DNA of 13,006 nt from JBBQZU01 sp038207425 (GCA_038207425.1 JBBQZU010000055.1:1-13006), one strand, 5' to 3'. Shown: positions 1 to 7,590, counted from the stretch's first letter. Notes: a model not told the origin generated them from the sequence alone. Numbers and translations are program-made.

Positions 1-469
1 CCACTATGTATCGGCTATGCAGATCGATAATGGCTGTGAGATACATGTGGCCCTTCGGCATAGGAATGTAGGTTATGTCGATAGCCCAGGCCTGATTTGG
101 GCGTGTGATGGGCACGTTGCGCAGCAGGTAGGGATATTTGTACTTTGTCGGATCGGATATGGTCGTTCGATGTTTGCAGAAGCTCGTGCGTATACGCATG
201 TGGCGCATGAGCGTGCGCACATATCTTCTTCCTATCTGGAAGTCTAGCTTGATCAGCTCCTTGCGCATCCGTCGGGTACCCCGCGTGGGGTCTTCCAAAT
301 GCAGTCTATCCAGCGCTTCCATCATTTGCAAGTCGCACTCATTCTAAGCGGTGGACGCTGTGTAGTAAAGCGTGCTGCGCGCAAGCGACAACAGTCTGCA
401 TTGATGCACAATAGATAAGACACCTGATTTATCATCGATCATTTTTCGGCGCATATCGGTGGTTATCAT
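1..469 (-). pseudogene. IS3-family transposase orfB (DDE integrase core), partial and broken
   Basis: OrfB carries the RNase-H-fold catalytic domain of the IS3 transposase. From ATG 467-469 the frame shows the N-terminal part ending in SLARSTLYYTASTA, then TAG at 344-346 (codon 42). The same frame then continues with LEDPTRGTRRMRKEL, GRRYVRTLMRHMRI, KYKYPYLLRN, ITRPNQAWAIDITYIPM and LTAIIDLHSRYIV. The Asp in WAIDITYIP is the expected first catalytic D of the DDE triad; the second D and the E would lie at or beyond the window edge, about 130 residues further for a normal OrfB. The frame is otherwise clean over 156 codons, so this is a young wreck with one nonsense substitution in the visible part. 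Confidence 0.85.
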
Positions 470-753
470 TGAAGCTTTTTTTTTAACCAATCCCGATCCA
501 TCTTCAGTTCGCCGATTTCTCGGCAGAGTTCCGATTGCCGGGAACGCAGGGCTTCCAATTCTTCCTGATGCGCCTTACCATTGTCAAATACCATATCAGC
601 TTTGGCCAGGAATTCCTTCTTCCAGGTGGCAATCTGGTTGGGGTGTAACTGATGCTTTTGAGCTAACTCGCTTATGATTAAGTGCTCTTTAATAGCCTCG
701 ATGGCTATCTTTGCTTTAAAACTTGCTTGGAAGGTTCGTCATTCTTTTCTCAT
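466..753 (-). pseudogene. IS3-family transposase orfA, nonsense at codon 5
   Basis: OrfA is the DNA-binding half of IS3 transposases; it recognises the IS ends and is made alone or fused to OrfB by frameshifting. From the ATG at 751-753 the frame reads MRKE, then TGA at 739-741, then RTFQASFKAKIAIEAIKEH and onward for about 90 codons to a TGA at 466-468. The motif SELAQKHQLHPNQIATWKKE is the typical helix-turn-helix region of this family, and the C-terminal part (EELEALRSRQSELCREIGEL) is a leucine-zipper-like helix. The expected residue at the TGA is Arg (a CGA codon), so one C-to-T change explains it. No ATG, GTG or TTG follows soon enough to give a full-length restart. The same TGA is present in the right-hand copy. 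Confidence 0.85.
475..484 (-). promoter_or_regulatory. A9-G slippery stretch, probable programmed -1 frameshift site of the IS
   Basis: On the minus strand the last codons of orfA run through nine A followed by GC (A run at 476-484). This contains the A-AAA-AAG heptamer used by many IS3 elements to shift ribosomes by -1 from orfA into orfB and make the full transposase. The orfB frame, entered by -1, overlaps the orfA end (ATG at 467-469, orfA stop at 466-468), as expected. The role is inferred from the family. The downstream stop at 344-346 would truncate the fusion in this copy. Confidence 0.6.
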
Positions 754-808
754 TGTTCAGAAAATTAAGGGTTGTTAATTTCCTGTCCAAAAAAACGAGA
801 CCAGCTCA
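633..808 (-). repeat. Inverted copy of the IS end at 12830-13006
   Basis: Read on the minus strand this stretch matches 12830-13006 with six substitutions and one indel (a run of 7 T here, 8 T on the right). The substitutions cluster around the codons after EAIKE, which read CAC TTA ATC here and CAG TGA ACC on the right. The copies are therefore related (about 96-97% by hand count) but distinct. They face each other as inverted repeats about 12 kb apart. Confidence 0.9.
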
Positions 809-2110
809 TTTGTCAAGCTTTGCAGGGCCTTGAGTTTCATTCATATGATGGTTTTTATCTCGATTAGCAACGTTTTTTATGCGGTGAATTTGTACCGCTT
901 GTTTCGCCTGAATAAACCCTATCATCAGGTTTTTTAGGGTCTTTAGTGTATGTTTGAAAGGTTTTTTAGCGCCACCTGCTTTATCCGCAGTTTTAGCAAT
1001 ATCAACTGCATTGTCCGCTTTGTTTTAAGCCTTAACACCTGCTCTAACTGCTGCACCTGCACCAACTGACATTGGCACAAGAATAGAAGCAACATCAGCA
1101 CCAATAGCCGCCCAATTTGCACCGCTTGTAGAACCTGTGGTAACTTTTTCGTGAACTAATACACCTAAATCATACAACACAAAACCAACATCTACAACAG
1201 CATCCAACCAAGGACAGAAAGGACATTGCCCGTCTGGGTGATCACACAGAATTGGATTATTCCAAAATGCCGAGTATGGGGCCATTCCGATTTGGTTCGG
1301 GTGGTCTGCTAACGGGTCTACACCCCAAAACCTTCCTACTTCCGGCTGGCACATCCTTGCACCGAATTGTTGCCAGCCAAGGCCCAACTCTCTTTGCAGC
1401 TCTTTGCGCTGGAAGGTGTATCGGTTGGGGTGGGGGGGGGTAGTCGGTGTAGGGCTGGAGCTCCAAGCCAAATGGGTAGTAGCTGCGCACCTGTATCACT
1501 TCGGTGGCGGGGTCAACGGCACCGTTCCCGTTTAAATCGCAGTAGGAAAGGCGGAAGTTGCCCAGATAGTCTACGTAGGTATATTCATACACGTATTCCT
1601 GCGACTGGCTGTAGGGATGGAATACCGATTAGGGAATGATCCTACACGTGGGTGATAAGTTATACTGTTCAAGCTGGCTGATTTCCACAGAGTATTTTTA
1701 CCATAGGTGCGGGTATAATCTACCGTGCCTGCATCACTGAGTAAATCGTAGCCTATATTCTGACCTGCGCCCATATAGCGGTATTCCAGGCTTCCCACAT
1801 TAGGCTTATTTACTACAGCAACTACGTTATTGTGTTTCATGTATTCCATGTTCAGCCCTTTGTTGAGATCAGCGGCAAGCAATCCGCTCTGAAAATACTC
1901 AAACGAGTTACTCTAAACCTGTGAATTCGGCTTGTAGTCATTACAACCATTTATCGTGCTTAAATCATTGATATCAAGCATCTTGTTATTATTTTCCTGA
2001 TAATAATAAATCAGACTATCTACCATTCCTTGGGTTTCAGGAGTTCCATTTGTAAGGTTCTGATAAAATGACATGCTGAAAGTAAAAAGAATGGTTTTAA
2101 TAAAACATCT
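809..2110 (-). pseudogene. Rhs-family protein, C-terminal fragment, decayed and cut by the IS
   Basis: Rhs proteins are large YD-repeat shells that carry a variable C-terminal toxin. On the minus strand the pieces appear in proper order but in changing frames. First come DSLIYYYQENNNKMLDINDL and SGLLAADLNKGLNMEYM (about 1913-2090, TAG at 1913-1915). Next is GSLEYRYMGAGQNIGYDLL (1600-1850), then EYVYEYTYVDYLGNFRLSY and VRSYYPFGLELQPYT (1441-1600). The core RYTFQRKELQRELGLGW, GRFWGVDPLAD, NNPI and DHPDG follows (1250-1430). The usual post-core linker NWAAIGADVASILVPMSVGA runs to a TAA at 1025-1027. Past that TAA the frame continues KADNAVDIAKTADKAGG, then after two A6-run shifts (930-935, 873-878) RVYSGETSGTNSPH and NVANRDKNHHMNE, reaching the IS boundary at 808. 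A C9 tract (1432-1440) marks another frameshift. Nothing Rhs-like is seen upstream of about 2110, so most of the gene is missing. Not functional. Confidence 0.85.
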
Positions 2111-2216
2111 CTAGTCTCTTGGTACCATCTCAGTATGCTTCCCACATACTACGCCGGTAGAAAGTAAAAATTAAAATTACAACTTCTCAAAAAAAGCACC
2201 CGTGTGCAATTGCTTG

Positions 2217-2224
2217 TATATTTA
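2217..2224 (+). promoter_or_regulatory. Possible -7 box upstream of acs
   Basis: TATATTTA resembles the Bacteroidota -7 consensus TAnnTTTG with one mismatch. It lies 19 bases before the ATG at 2244. I see no good TTG -33 element at the expected distance, so this is weak. The rest of the gap 2111-2243 holds nothing else I can support. Confidence 0.3.
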
Positions 2225-2243
2225 CCCGGCGCAAGTTGCTGCC

Positions 2244-4181
2244 ATGCAAGATCACCATCTTATGAATTTCAAAATAGCCAGCTATCAGGAATATCAGGAC
2301 ACATACAAACAAAGTGTAGATGACCCCGAAGCCTTTTGGGCTGAAATTGCAGGTCATTACCATTGGCAGAAGCCGTGGACCAAAACGCTTGAATGGGAAT
2401 TTGAAACCCCTTCGGTAAAATGGTTCCTGAATGGCAAAATGAATATTACCGAGAACTGTCTTGACCGGCACCTCGAAAAGCGCGGTAACAAGCTGGCCTT
2501 GGTCTGGGAACCAAACGACCCCAAAGAGCGGTTTGTGCGCTATACCTACCGCGAATTGCACAACAAGGTTTGCCAGTTTGCCAATGTGCTCAAGGCAAAA
2601 GGTATTGGCAAGGGCGACCGTATAGCCATTTATATGCCAATGATTCCTGAATTGGCCATTGCAGTGCTATCCTGTGCACGTATAGGCGCCATACACAGCG
2701 TGGTTTTTGCAGGCTTTTCAGCAAGTGCGCTGGCCGATAGGATAAATGATGCTGCCTGCAAAATGGTTATCACATCTGATGGTTTATACCGTGGGAATAA
2801 AGAAATACCGGTAAAAGCGGTAGTGAATGAAGCGCTAAAAACATGTACCACAGTAGAGACCGTGCTCGTAGCTGAGCGCACGCAATGGGGTGTGCAGATG
2901 GAAAAAGGACGCGATTTCTGGATACACGAAGAAATGGACCGCGTAAATGCGCATTGCCAGGCCGAGCAAATGGATTCTGAAGATATGCTCTTCATACTTT
3001 ACACATCAGGGAGCACAGGAAAACCTAAAGGTGTAGTGCATACCTGCGGCGGATACATGGTATATGCCGGATATACCTTTGCCAACGTATTTCAACCTGA
3101 AGAAAGCGATTTATACTGGTGTACCGCTGACATTGGCTGGATAACAGGACACTCATACATACTCTATGGTCCATTGCTCAATGGTGCCACCACGCTGATG
3201 TTCGAAGGGGTACCCACATACCCGAGCCCCGGTCGCTTCTGGCAGGTATGCGATAAGCATGGAGTAAACCAGTTCTATACAGCGCCAACGGCTATAAGAT
3301 CGCTGATGGCAGCCGGTGAAGACCATGTGCTGAGCTACGGATTATACAGTCTTAAACTGCTCGGCTCAGTGGGCGAGCCCATAAATAAAGAAGCATGGGA
3401 ATGGTACCACATACATGTGGGTAAAGAAAAATGCCCAATAGTGGATACATGGTGGCAAACCGAAACAGGTGGAATTATGATTTCCGGCATTGGGAAGTAC
3501 AGCCCGATGAAACCAACTCATGCGGGCTATCCGCTTCCTGGAGTGCAGCCGGTGTTGCTTAATCAGGAAGGAAAAGAAATTACAGAAAATGGGGTAGAGG
3601 GTTACCTTGCCATCAAGTTTCCTTGGCCCGGTATGCTGCGCACCACTTACGGCGACCATGAGCGCTGCCGGTCTACCTATTTTTCTGCCTATAAAGGATA
3701 CTACTTTACGGGCGATGGCGCCAAGCGCGATGAGAATGGAATGTACAGAATCATAGGCCGCGTTGACGATGTGATTAATGTTTCGGGCCACCGTTTTGGC
3801 ACTGCTGAAATTGAGAATGCCATAAATTCAAACGACCAAGTGGTTGCCGAAAGTGCCGTGGTGGGATACCCTCATGAAATAAAGGGTCAGGGAATATACG
3901 CTTACGTGATAACCCGCGAAAAACCTGATAATCCGGATAAACTTCGCGCTGAAATTATAGAAACAGTGGTGGCGCAGATAGGCAGAATTGCCAAGCCCGA
4001 TAAAATTCAATTTGTAAGCGGCCTTCCGAAAACGCGAAGCGGTAAAATAATGCGGCGCATATTGCGCAAAATCGCCGAAGGTGATACCACAAACTTGGGT
4101 GATATTACAACCCTGCTCGATCCTGATATCGTTGAAGAAATCAAGGCAGGAGCGCTTTCGCTTGGAATGAAAAGTATCTGA
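2244..4181 (+). CDS. acs: Acetyl-CoA synthetase (AMP-forming)
   Basis: Converts acetate, ATP and CoA to acetyl-CoA, AMP and PPi in the cytosol, through an enzyme-bound acetyl-AMP. At 645 residues it has the usual family length. Visible landmarks are the N-terminal ACS domain with KWFLNGKMNITENCLDRHL, the P-loop-like YTSGSTGKPKG at about residues 252-262, the adenylate-binding WWQTETGG at about 402-409, YYFTGDGAKRDENGMYRIIGR in the hinge region, and C-terminal PKTRSGKIMRRILRK with the catalytic Lys at about residue 601. That Lys is the acetylation-controlled residue in known Acs enzymes. The start at 2244 (MQDHH) or 2262 (MNFKI) fits; an upstream in-frame ATG at 2202 would add 14 residues lacking similarity and overlap the promoter-like box. 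A membrane-protein gene follows after 5 bases. Confidence 0.96.
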   Translation: MQDHHLMNFKIASYQEYQDTYKQSVDDPEAFWAEIAGHYHWQKPWTKTLEWEFETPSVKWFLNGKMNITENCLDRHLEKRGNKLALVWEPNDPKERFVRYTYRELHNKVCQFANVLKAKGIGKGDRIAIYMPMIPELAIAVLSCARIGAIHSVVFAGFSASALADRINDAACKMVITSDGLYRGNKEIPVKAVVNEALKTCTTVETVLVAERTQWGVQMEKGRDFWIHEEMDRVNAHCQAEQMDSEDMLFILYTSGSTGKPKGVVHTCGGYMVYAGYTFANVFQPEESDLYWCTADIGWITGHSYILYGPLLNGATTLMFEGVPTYPSPGRFWQVCDKHGVNQFYTAPTAIRSLMAAGEDHVLSYGLYSLKLLGSVGEPINKEAWEWYHIHVGKEKCPIVDTWWQTETGGIMISGIGKYSPMKPTHAGYPLPGVQPVLLNQEGKEITENGVEGYLAIKFPWPGMLRTTYGDHERCRSTYFSAYKGYYFTGDGAKRDENGMYRIIGRVDDVINVSGHRFGTAEIENAINSNDQVVAESAVVGYPHEIKGQGIYAYVITREKPDNPDKLRAEIIETVVAQIGRIAKPDKIQFVSGLPKTRSGKIMRRILRKIAEGDTTNLGDITTLLDPDIVEEIKAGALSLGMKSI

Positions 4182-4186
4182 GAAAG

Positions 4187-5749
4187 ATGTCAATACTATT
4201 ATTCGGGTTGGATTTATTTCGCAAAAAACTTCTTGGCGCATTTCAACGCTGGGAGCCTTGGGCGTTCTGGATTTTTGCTCTTTACAATCTACTTCCTGTA
4301 TTTGGAGTAGCCTATTTTCTTACCGGCGACGGCCCAGCGCATCTCTACAATGCGCATCTTATTCAACAGCTTATTTCGGAGCCTGAAGGTTTTGTATCAA
4401 ACTTCTTCTATATCCGCACTTGGATTATTCCAAATTTGGGAGGGCACATTATTCTCGCCATCGCTCTTTATATTTTCGATCCGGCCACGGCTGAAAAACT
4501 GCTCTATGGCATCTCAATTATTGGGTTTATTGCGGGGTTTCGCTATTACGTTCGTGGCATTGACCACTCATATAGCTGGATATCCTGGTTTGGGTTGATC
4601 CTGGTGCACAATTTCTGTTTTTATATAGGCTTTCAAAGTTTTAGTCTGGCATTGGGTTTTATGCTTTTTATGATAGGAGCATGGCACAGGGGTTTGCTTT
4701 TCGCAAAATGGCGTTACACAACAATCAGCGCAGCGCTGCTCGTCGGCCTTGCCATTTGCCATGTAGTGCCGCTGGCTGTGTTCTGCATATACATAGGTCT
4801 GGGCGAATCAATTAAGTTTATACAATTGCGAATGGTACATACGCGGCGATTAATTATTGCTGCGGCAACGTTTATTCCTTCACTGGGCTTCGTTGGGTTC
4901 TATATTCTCACAGCCGAAAAGGAGAGTGTTGGCCAAATGCCCGATTTCCTTAAATATTCATACAATCTTGCTACGGCCAATACACTTGTTACCATCAACT
5001 GGGATGAGCGAATCTATGTTGTTGTATTTCAATTGGTAATGCTCGGTTGCCTGGTGCCTTCAATGATTTCTTTCAGTAAGATTAAAGATGTAATTATTCC
5101 CCTTACTGTGTGTTTGGCCATGCTCGTTTTGTATTACCTGATGCCTGATAAGATGGCTACGGGCGGATTTATTTCCATCAGGCTTATGCTCTTCATTTAT
5201 ATTTTTGCGGCAGTGGTTGCAGGCATGTTGCCAGGTAATGAGAAGATGGCTCCGATAATAGTACTGGTGCTCGGGATTTTGAATATTTCGTTGGTGAACT
5301 ATCATTTCCAAACAGCCCATGCTCTCAGTAAAAATGTAGCGGTTGTGAATTCAGTGCATGAATTCCTGAAACCCAATACCACCTTGCTGCCACTAAACTA
5401 CTCCCATCATTGGCTCCATTACAATATCGGGCTTTATCTCGGAGCATTTAAGCCTGTAGTAGTGCTTGACAATTACGAGGCATCAAAGGCAGCATTTCCA
5501 CTGGCCTGGCAAGGAGATATGAATCCTGGTGCAAGGCTTGGGGATTTTGGATTCAGCAAAACGCCCCTTTTTCATTTGGAGCCGTATGAAAGCGAAACCG
5601 GCGGCAGAATTGATTATGTACTCAGGTATGGATACAGCAGCGTTATTGTTGACGCGAACACGCTTCAAACCAATCGCGAACTACATGAACATTTCAAGCC
5701 TTTAATTCAAGACGAAAGGCTCAAAATTGAATTGTGGGCACGCAGATAG
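4187..5749 (+). CDS. Polytopic membrane protein, GT-C-like architecture
   Basis: Function not recognised with certainty. The 520-residue protein has about eleven hydrophobic segments over residues 25-380 and a soluble C-terminal part of about 140 residues. The first loop after TM1 holds TGDGPAHLYNAHL (Asp48, His52). An acidic residue in this first outer loop, next to a Pro/His, is typical of GT-C glycosyltransferases that use lipid-linked sugars, and the overall layout fits, but I see no motif that proves the activity. The C-terminal part has LLPLNYSHHWLHYNIGLYLG and DYVLRYGYSSVIVD, which look like an ordered extracytoplasmic domain. The ATG lies 5 bases after the acs stop, so it is probably cotranscribed with acs, although no functional link is obvious. 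Alternative: an uncharacterised membrane protein without transferase activity. Confidence 0.75.
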   Translation: MSILLFGLDLFRKKLLGAFQRWEPWAFWIFALYNLLPVFGVAYFLTGDGPAHLYNAHLIQQLISEPEGFVSNFFYIRTWIIPNLGGHIILAIALYIFDPATAEKLLYGISIIGFIAGFRYYVRGIDHSYSWISWFGLILVHNFCFYIGFQSFSLALGFMLFMIGAWHRGLLFAKWRYTTISAALLVGLAICHVVPLAVFCIYIGLGESIKFIQLRMVHTRRLIIAAATFIPSLGFVGFYILTAEKESVGQMPDFLKYSYNLATANTLVTINWDERIYVVVFQLVMLGCLVPSMISFSKIKDVIIPLTVCLAMLVLYYLMPDKMATGGFISIRLMLFIYIFAAVVAGMLPGNEKMAPIIVLVLGILNISLVNYHFQTAHALSKNVAVVNSVHEFLKPNTTLLPLNYSHHWLHYNIGLYLGAFKPVVVLDNYEASKAAFPLAWQGDMNPGARLGDFGFSKTPLFHLEPYESETGGRIDYVLRYGYSSVIVDANTLQTNRELHEHFKPLIQDERLKIELWARR

Positions 5750-5753
5750 CCAA

Positions 5754-6035
5754 TTATAAATAGGCGATAGCCTTTTGTAATTCAGAAGGAGATATCTCGA
5801 GTTTCTCTTCAATGGCTCTCATCATTTCTGATTTTTGGCCCGGCTCAAACTCCACATCGGCTTCAGTGAGAACCGGATATTTGGCCCTTAATTTGTCACG
5901 GACTTCAAACCAATTTCGGTGGACGTACTCATTCTTAACATTGGTGCCTGTGGCAGGGGCATTGCTGCCCTGCAAAGGTCTGCAGCGATTAACATCAGCG
6001 TACACAGACTCGTGAGGATTGCGAATTGTGTTCAT
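5754..6035 (-). CDS. CsbD-like small stress protein with N-terminal extension
   Basis: Predicted 93-residue soluble protein. The C-terminal half matches the CsbD/YjbJ pattern NW..(I/V)K.KL...YP.LT..D....G....(M/L)...(I)...(L/I)..(S)..E(L): here NWFEVRDKLRAKYPVLTEAD, then EFEPGQKSEMMRAIEEKL and SPSELQKAI. CsbD-like proteins are small stress-induced helical proteins of unclear biochemical role. The first 35 residues (NPHESVYADVNRCRPLQGSN and on) are not part of the usual domain, which is normally about 60 residues in all. I chose ATG 6033-6035; an in-frame ATG at 6096-6098 would add 21 residues rich in Thr/Tyr that overlap an AT-rich promoter-like stretch. The gene is convergent with the membrane-protein gene: stops at 5747-5749 and 5754-5756, with no room for a separate terminator. 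Confidence 0.7.
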   Translation of the reverse strand: MNTIRNPHESVYADVNRCRPLQGSNAPATGTNVKNEYVHRNWFEVRDKLRAKYPVLTEADVEFEPGQKSEMMRAIEEKLEISPSELQKAIAYL

Positions 6036-6280
6036 ACGATAAGGGAATTCAGTTTTTGTAGTGGTAGATGTGTATAAAAGTATATAAACTTTATTCAAAG
6101 TAAGTTACATGTTGATAAATTTAGGAAAATATAGCGGAATCTGCTGGGATGATTCAGAATGTTTGATAGTAAACCTGAAGTATTACTCGATCTAGTTTTC
6201 TCTTATTAAGCGAATAGCGGGTCAGATTTATTAAAATTGTCTGAACCAGATCGGCTAAAGAAATGAGCTTATTAGCGGCC
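6036..6280. other. Intergenic stretch between the CsbD-like and nuclease genes
   Basis: AT-rich. On the minus strand, TATACTTTTATA around 6071-6083 could be a -7 box for the CsbD-like gene, with TTTG at about 6093-6096 upstream, but the spacing is short. A weak imperfect hairpin (GGTCAGA at 6220-6226, TCTGAACC at 6240-6247) lies downstream of the nuclease gene without a U-run. No RNA gene or ORF of note is visible. Confidence 0.35.
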
Positions 6281-7531
6281 TCATAATTCATCAATAAAAA
6301 TGATTTGCTTTTCTGAATCGCAGCCTATTTGAGGAATACCTTCTCGTAAAGTAACTTGACCTTTAACGCAAATTTTTCGGTCTAATAGTTCTATCTCGGG
6401 GTTATAGCTGAAATTATTAATGTTTGATGACCAAATATTTATAGAAAAAACAGTGTTCGGAAACCGCCGGTCAAGGTTGATAAATACGTTGTTATTTTTT
6501 GACTTAAATGTACTGACTACAGTGCCACAAATTGATACTTTCTTACCTGTATCTACATGGTCATACGCTTGCAGAGTATTGTACTGGCCCGCTTCCAATT
6601 GATCTGGTGTGAGCATTTTTACATTTTTCTCATCGCCCACGGCAAGCCATTGCGAAGTATTAATCTCGCCTTCAAGCTTGCGCTCCAAATCGGAGTTTAG
6701 GGTCGGGAAAAAATTCAAGCCTGTAAAGCTTTCCACTTCATCAATGGACTTCACATAGCTGTCTATGGGTTTTTCGCATTTACCGTTGGGCATCAGAAAT
6801 GCAATGGCAGCTTTATTATTTAGGTCTATTGCTACCTTGTAGTGCCATTCAGGTATAGATACCATGTTGATGCTGCGCTCAATCTTCGGTAGGTTGTCAT
6901 TCAGCACGGGGCCTGTAACTACATATACTTCGGTATTGTTTCTTACGGCATATCCGCGCACATAATCTTCAACCATAGCCCACGATTCGCGGTTGAATTC
7001 GGGCCGCTGTGGGGTCATGTTTGAATAGTAATAACTTTCAGAAAGCGCCTGTTGGCTCCAGCGGAAATCTGCACTGGGTGCAAGGTGGCCCCTGTCAAAT
7101 CCGAATCCGTAAAATTCCTTTTTGCCGTCATGCCCGGTTTTTAAATTAAAAAAATCACCTTCTTCAGCAGTACCTGTTTTTACTTTTGGGTCCTTCCTGA
7201 AATCGTTGGTGCGTGCGGTGCGTCCGTTTTTCACGTCCGGAAGAATAATATGTGCAACCCAGCGGGCCATTTCATGTTCTTCATCATACTCAAGTGCCAT
7301 TGCTCTATGTAGAATCACTTCTCCATCTGAGGGCCATCCCATCTCTTTGAGTCCGTTTTGCACATAGATCAATTTCAATGAATCGGCTTTTGCCGAAAGG
7401 CCTGCGAGCGCTTTTTCATGCGAAGCTATTTCGCTTTGAAGTGATTTTATCTGGCCTGATACATCTTGAGCAGATCCTGCCGAATAGGTACACGCCAATC
7501 CGGCTATAAACAAAAGTCGCAATAAATACAT
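6281..7531 (-). CDS. Exported DNA/RNA non-specific endonuclease with C-terminal OB-like domain
   Basis: Predicted 416-residue secreted or periplasmic nuclease of the Serratia NucA type (beta-beta-alpha-Me fold), cutting DNA and RNA with a single metal. The signal peptide is at residues 1-21 (LLRLLFIAGLACTYSAGSA). A short helical stretch at 23-57 (IKSLQSEIASHEKALAGLS) follows. The nuclease domain is at about 85-295, with FDRGHLAPSADF (His149 as general base) and SNMTPQRPEFN...MVE giving Asn180 and Glu188. This is the same 8-residue spacing as the metal-site Asn and Glu of Serratia nuclease, so the site looks complete. Residues 325-402 (GKKVSICGTVVS, NNVFINLDRRFPN, DRKICVKGQVTLREGIPQI) look like an OB fold, possibly for nucleic-acid binding. 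Start: ATG 7529-7531 gives a clean signal peptide 4 bases after a TACCTTTG box. The in-frame upstream ATG at 7661 would span that promoter and bury the signal peptide. Confidence 0.92.
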   Translation of the reverse strand: MYLLRLLFIAGLACTYSAGSAQDVSGQIKSLQSEIASHEKALAGLSAKADSLKLIYVQNGLKEMGWPSDGEVILHRAMALEYDEEHEMARWVAHIILPDVKNGRTARTNDFRKDPKVKTGTAEEGDFFNLKTGHDGKKEFYGFGFDRGHLAPSADFRWSQQALSESYYYSNMTPQRPEFNRESWAMVEDYVRGYAVRNNTEVYVVTGPVLNDNLPKIERSINMVSIPEWHYKVAIDLNNKAAIAFLMPNGKCEKPIDSYVKSIDEVESFTGLNFFPTLNSDLERKLEGEINTSQWLAVGDEKNVKMLTPDQLEAGQYNTLQAYDHVDTGKKVSICGTVVSTFKSKNNNVFINLDRRFPNTVFSINIWSSNINNFSYNPEIELLDRKICVKGQVTLREGIPQIGCDSEKQIIFIDEL

Positions 7532-7535
7532 GTTG

Positions 7536-7543
7536 CAAAGGTA
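7536..7543 (-). promoter_or_regulatory. -7 box TACCTTTG of the nuclease gene
   Basis: A perfect match to the Bacteroidota TAnnTTTG element on the minus strand, ending 4 bases before the ATG. The nearest TTG (plus-strand CAA at 7558-7560) is only 14 bases upstream, shorter than usual. If used, transcription would begin at or next to the start codon, giving a leaderless mRNA. Confidence 0.6.
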
Positions 7544-7590
7544 CGAACCTACTATTGCAATGTCCAGCTGGTAAATCTTAATATCAACAC

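Larger units (their letters stand above)
1..808 (-). mobile_element. IS3-family insertion sequence, left copy (5' part, runs off the window)
   Basis: A minus-strand element with the IS3 plan: a short helix-turn-helix orfA, an A-rich slippery stretch, then an overlapping orfB with the DDE-transposase core. Its outer end is defined by comparison with the second copy at the right edge of the window: similarity begins exactly at the minus-strand sequence TGAGCTGGTCTCG (end at 808), and the flanks differ beyond that point. Ending in TG/CA is normal for IS3 termini. The other end lies outside the window, so terminal inverted repeats and a target duplication cannot be checked. Both ORFs contain stop codons, so this copy is probably dead. 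It is inserted in the 3' part of an Rhs pseudogene: the Rhs tail can be read right up to 809. Confidence 0.9.

Noticed and set aside
17..677. Plus-strand ORFs across the left IS
   Set aside because: Antisense to the clear orfA and orfB transposase frames.
1252..1639. Plus-strand ORFs of 60-90 residues across the Rhs region
   Set aside because: They are shadows of the minus-strand Rhs remnant; their peptides have no recognisable features.
2630..4241. Long antisense ORFs (120-140 residues) opposite acs
   Set aside because: Acs has all family motifs in the plus frame; the antisense frames are typical shadows.
6220..6247. Imperfect hairpin downstream of the nuclease gene as a terminator
   Set aside because: Only seven pairs with a bulge, and no U-run follows on the minus strand.
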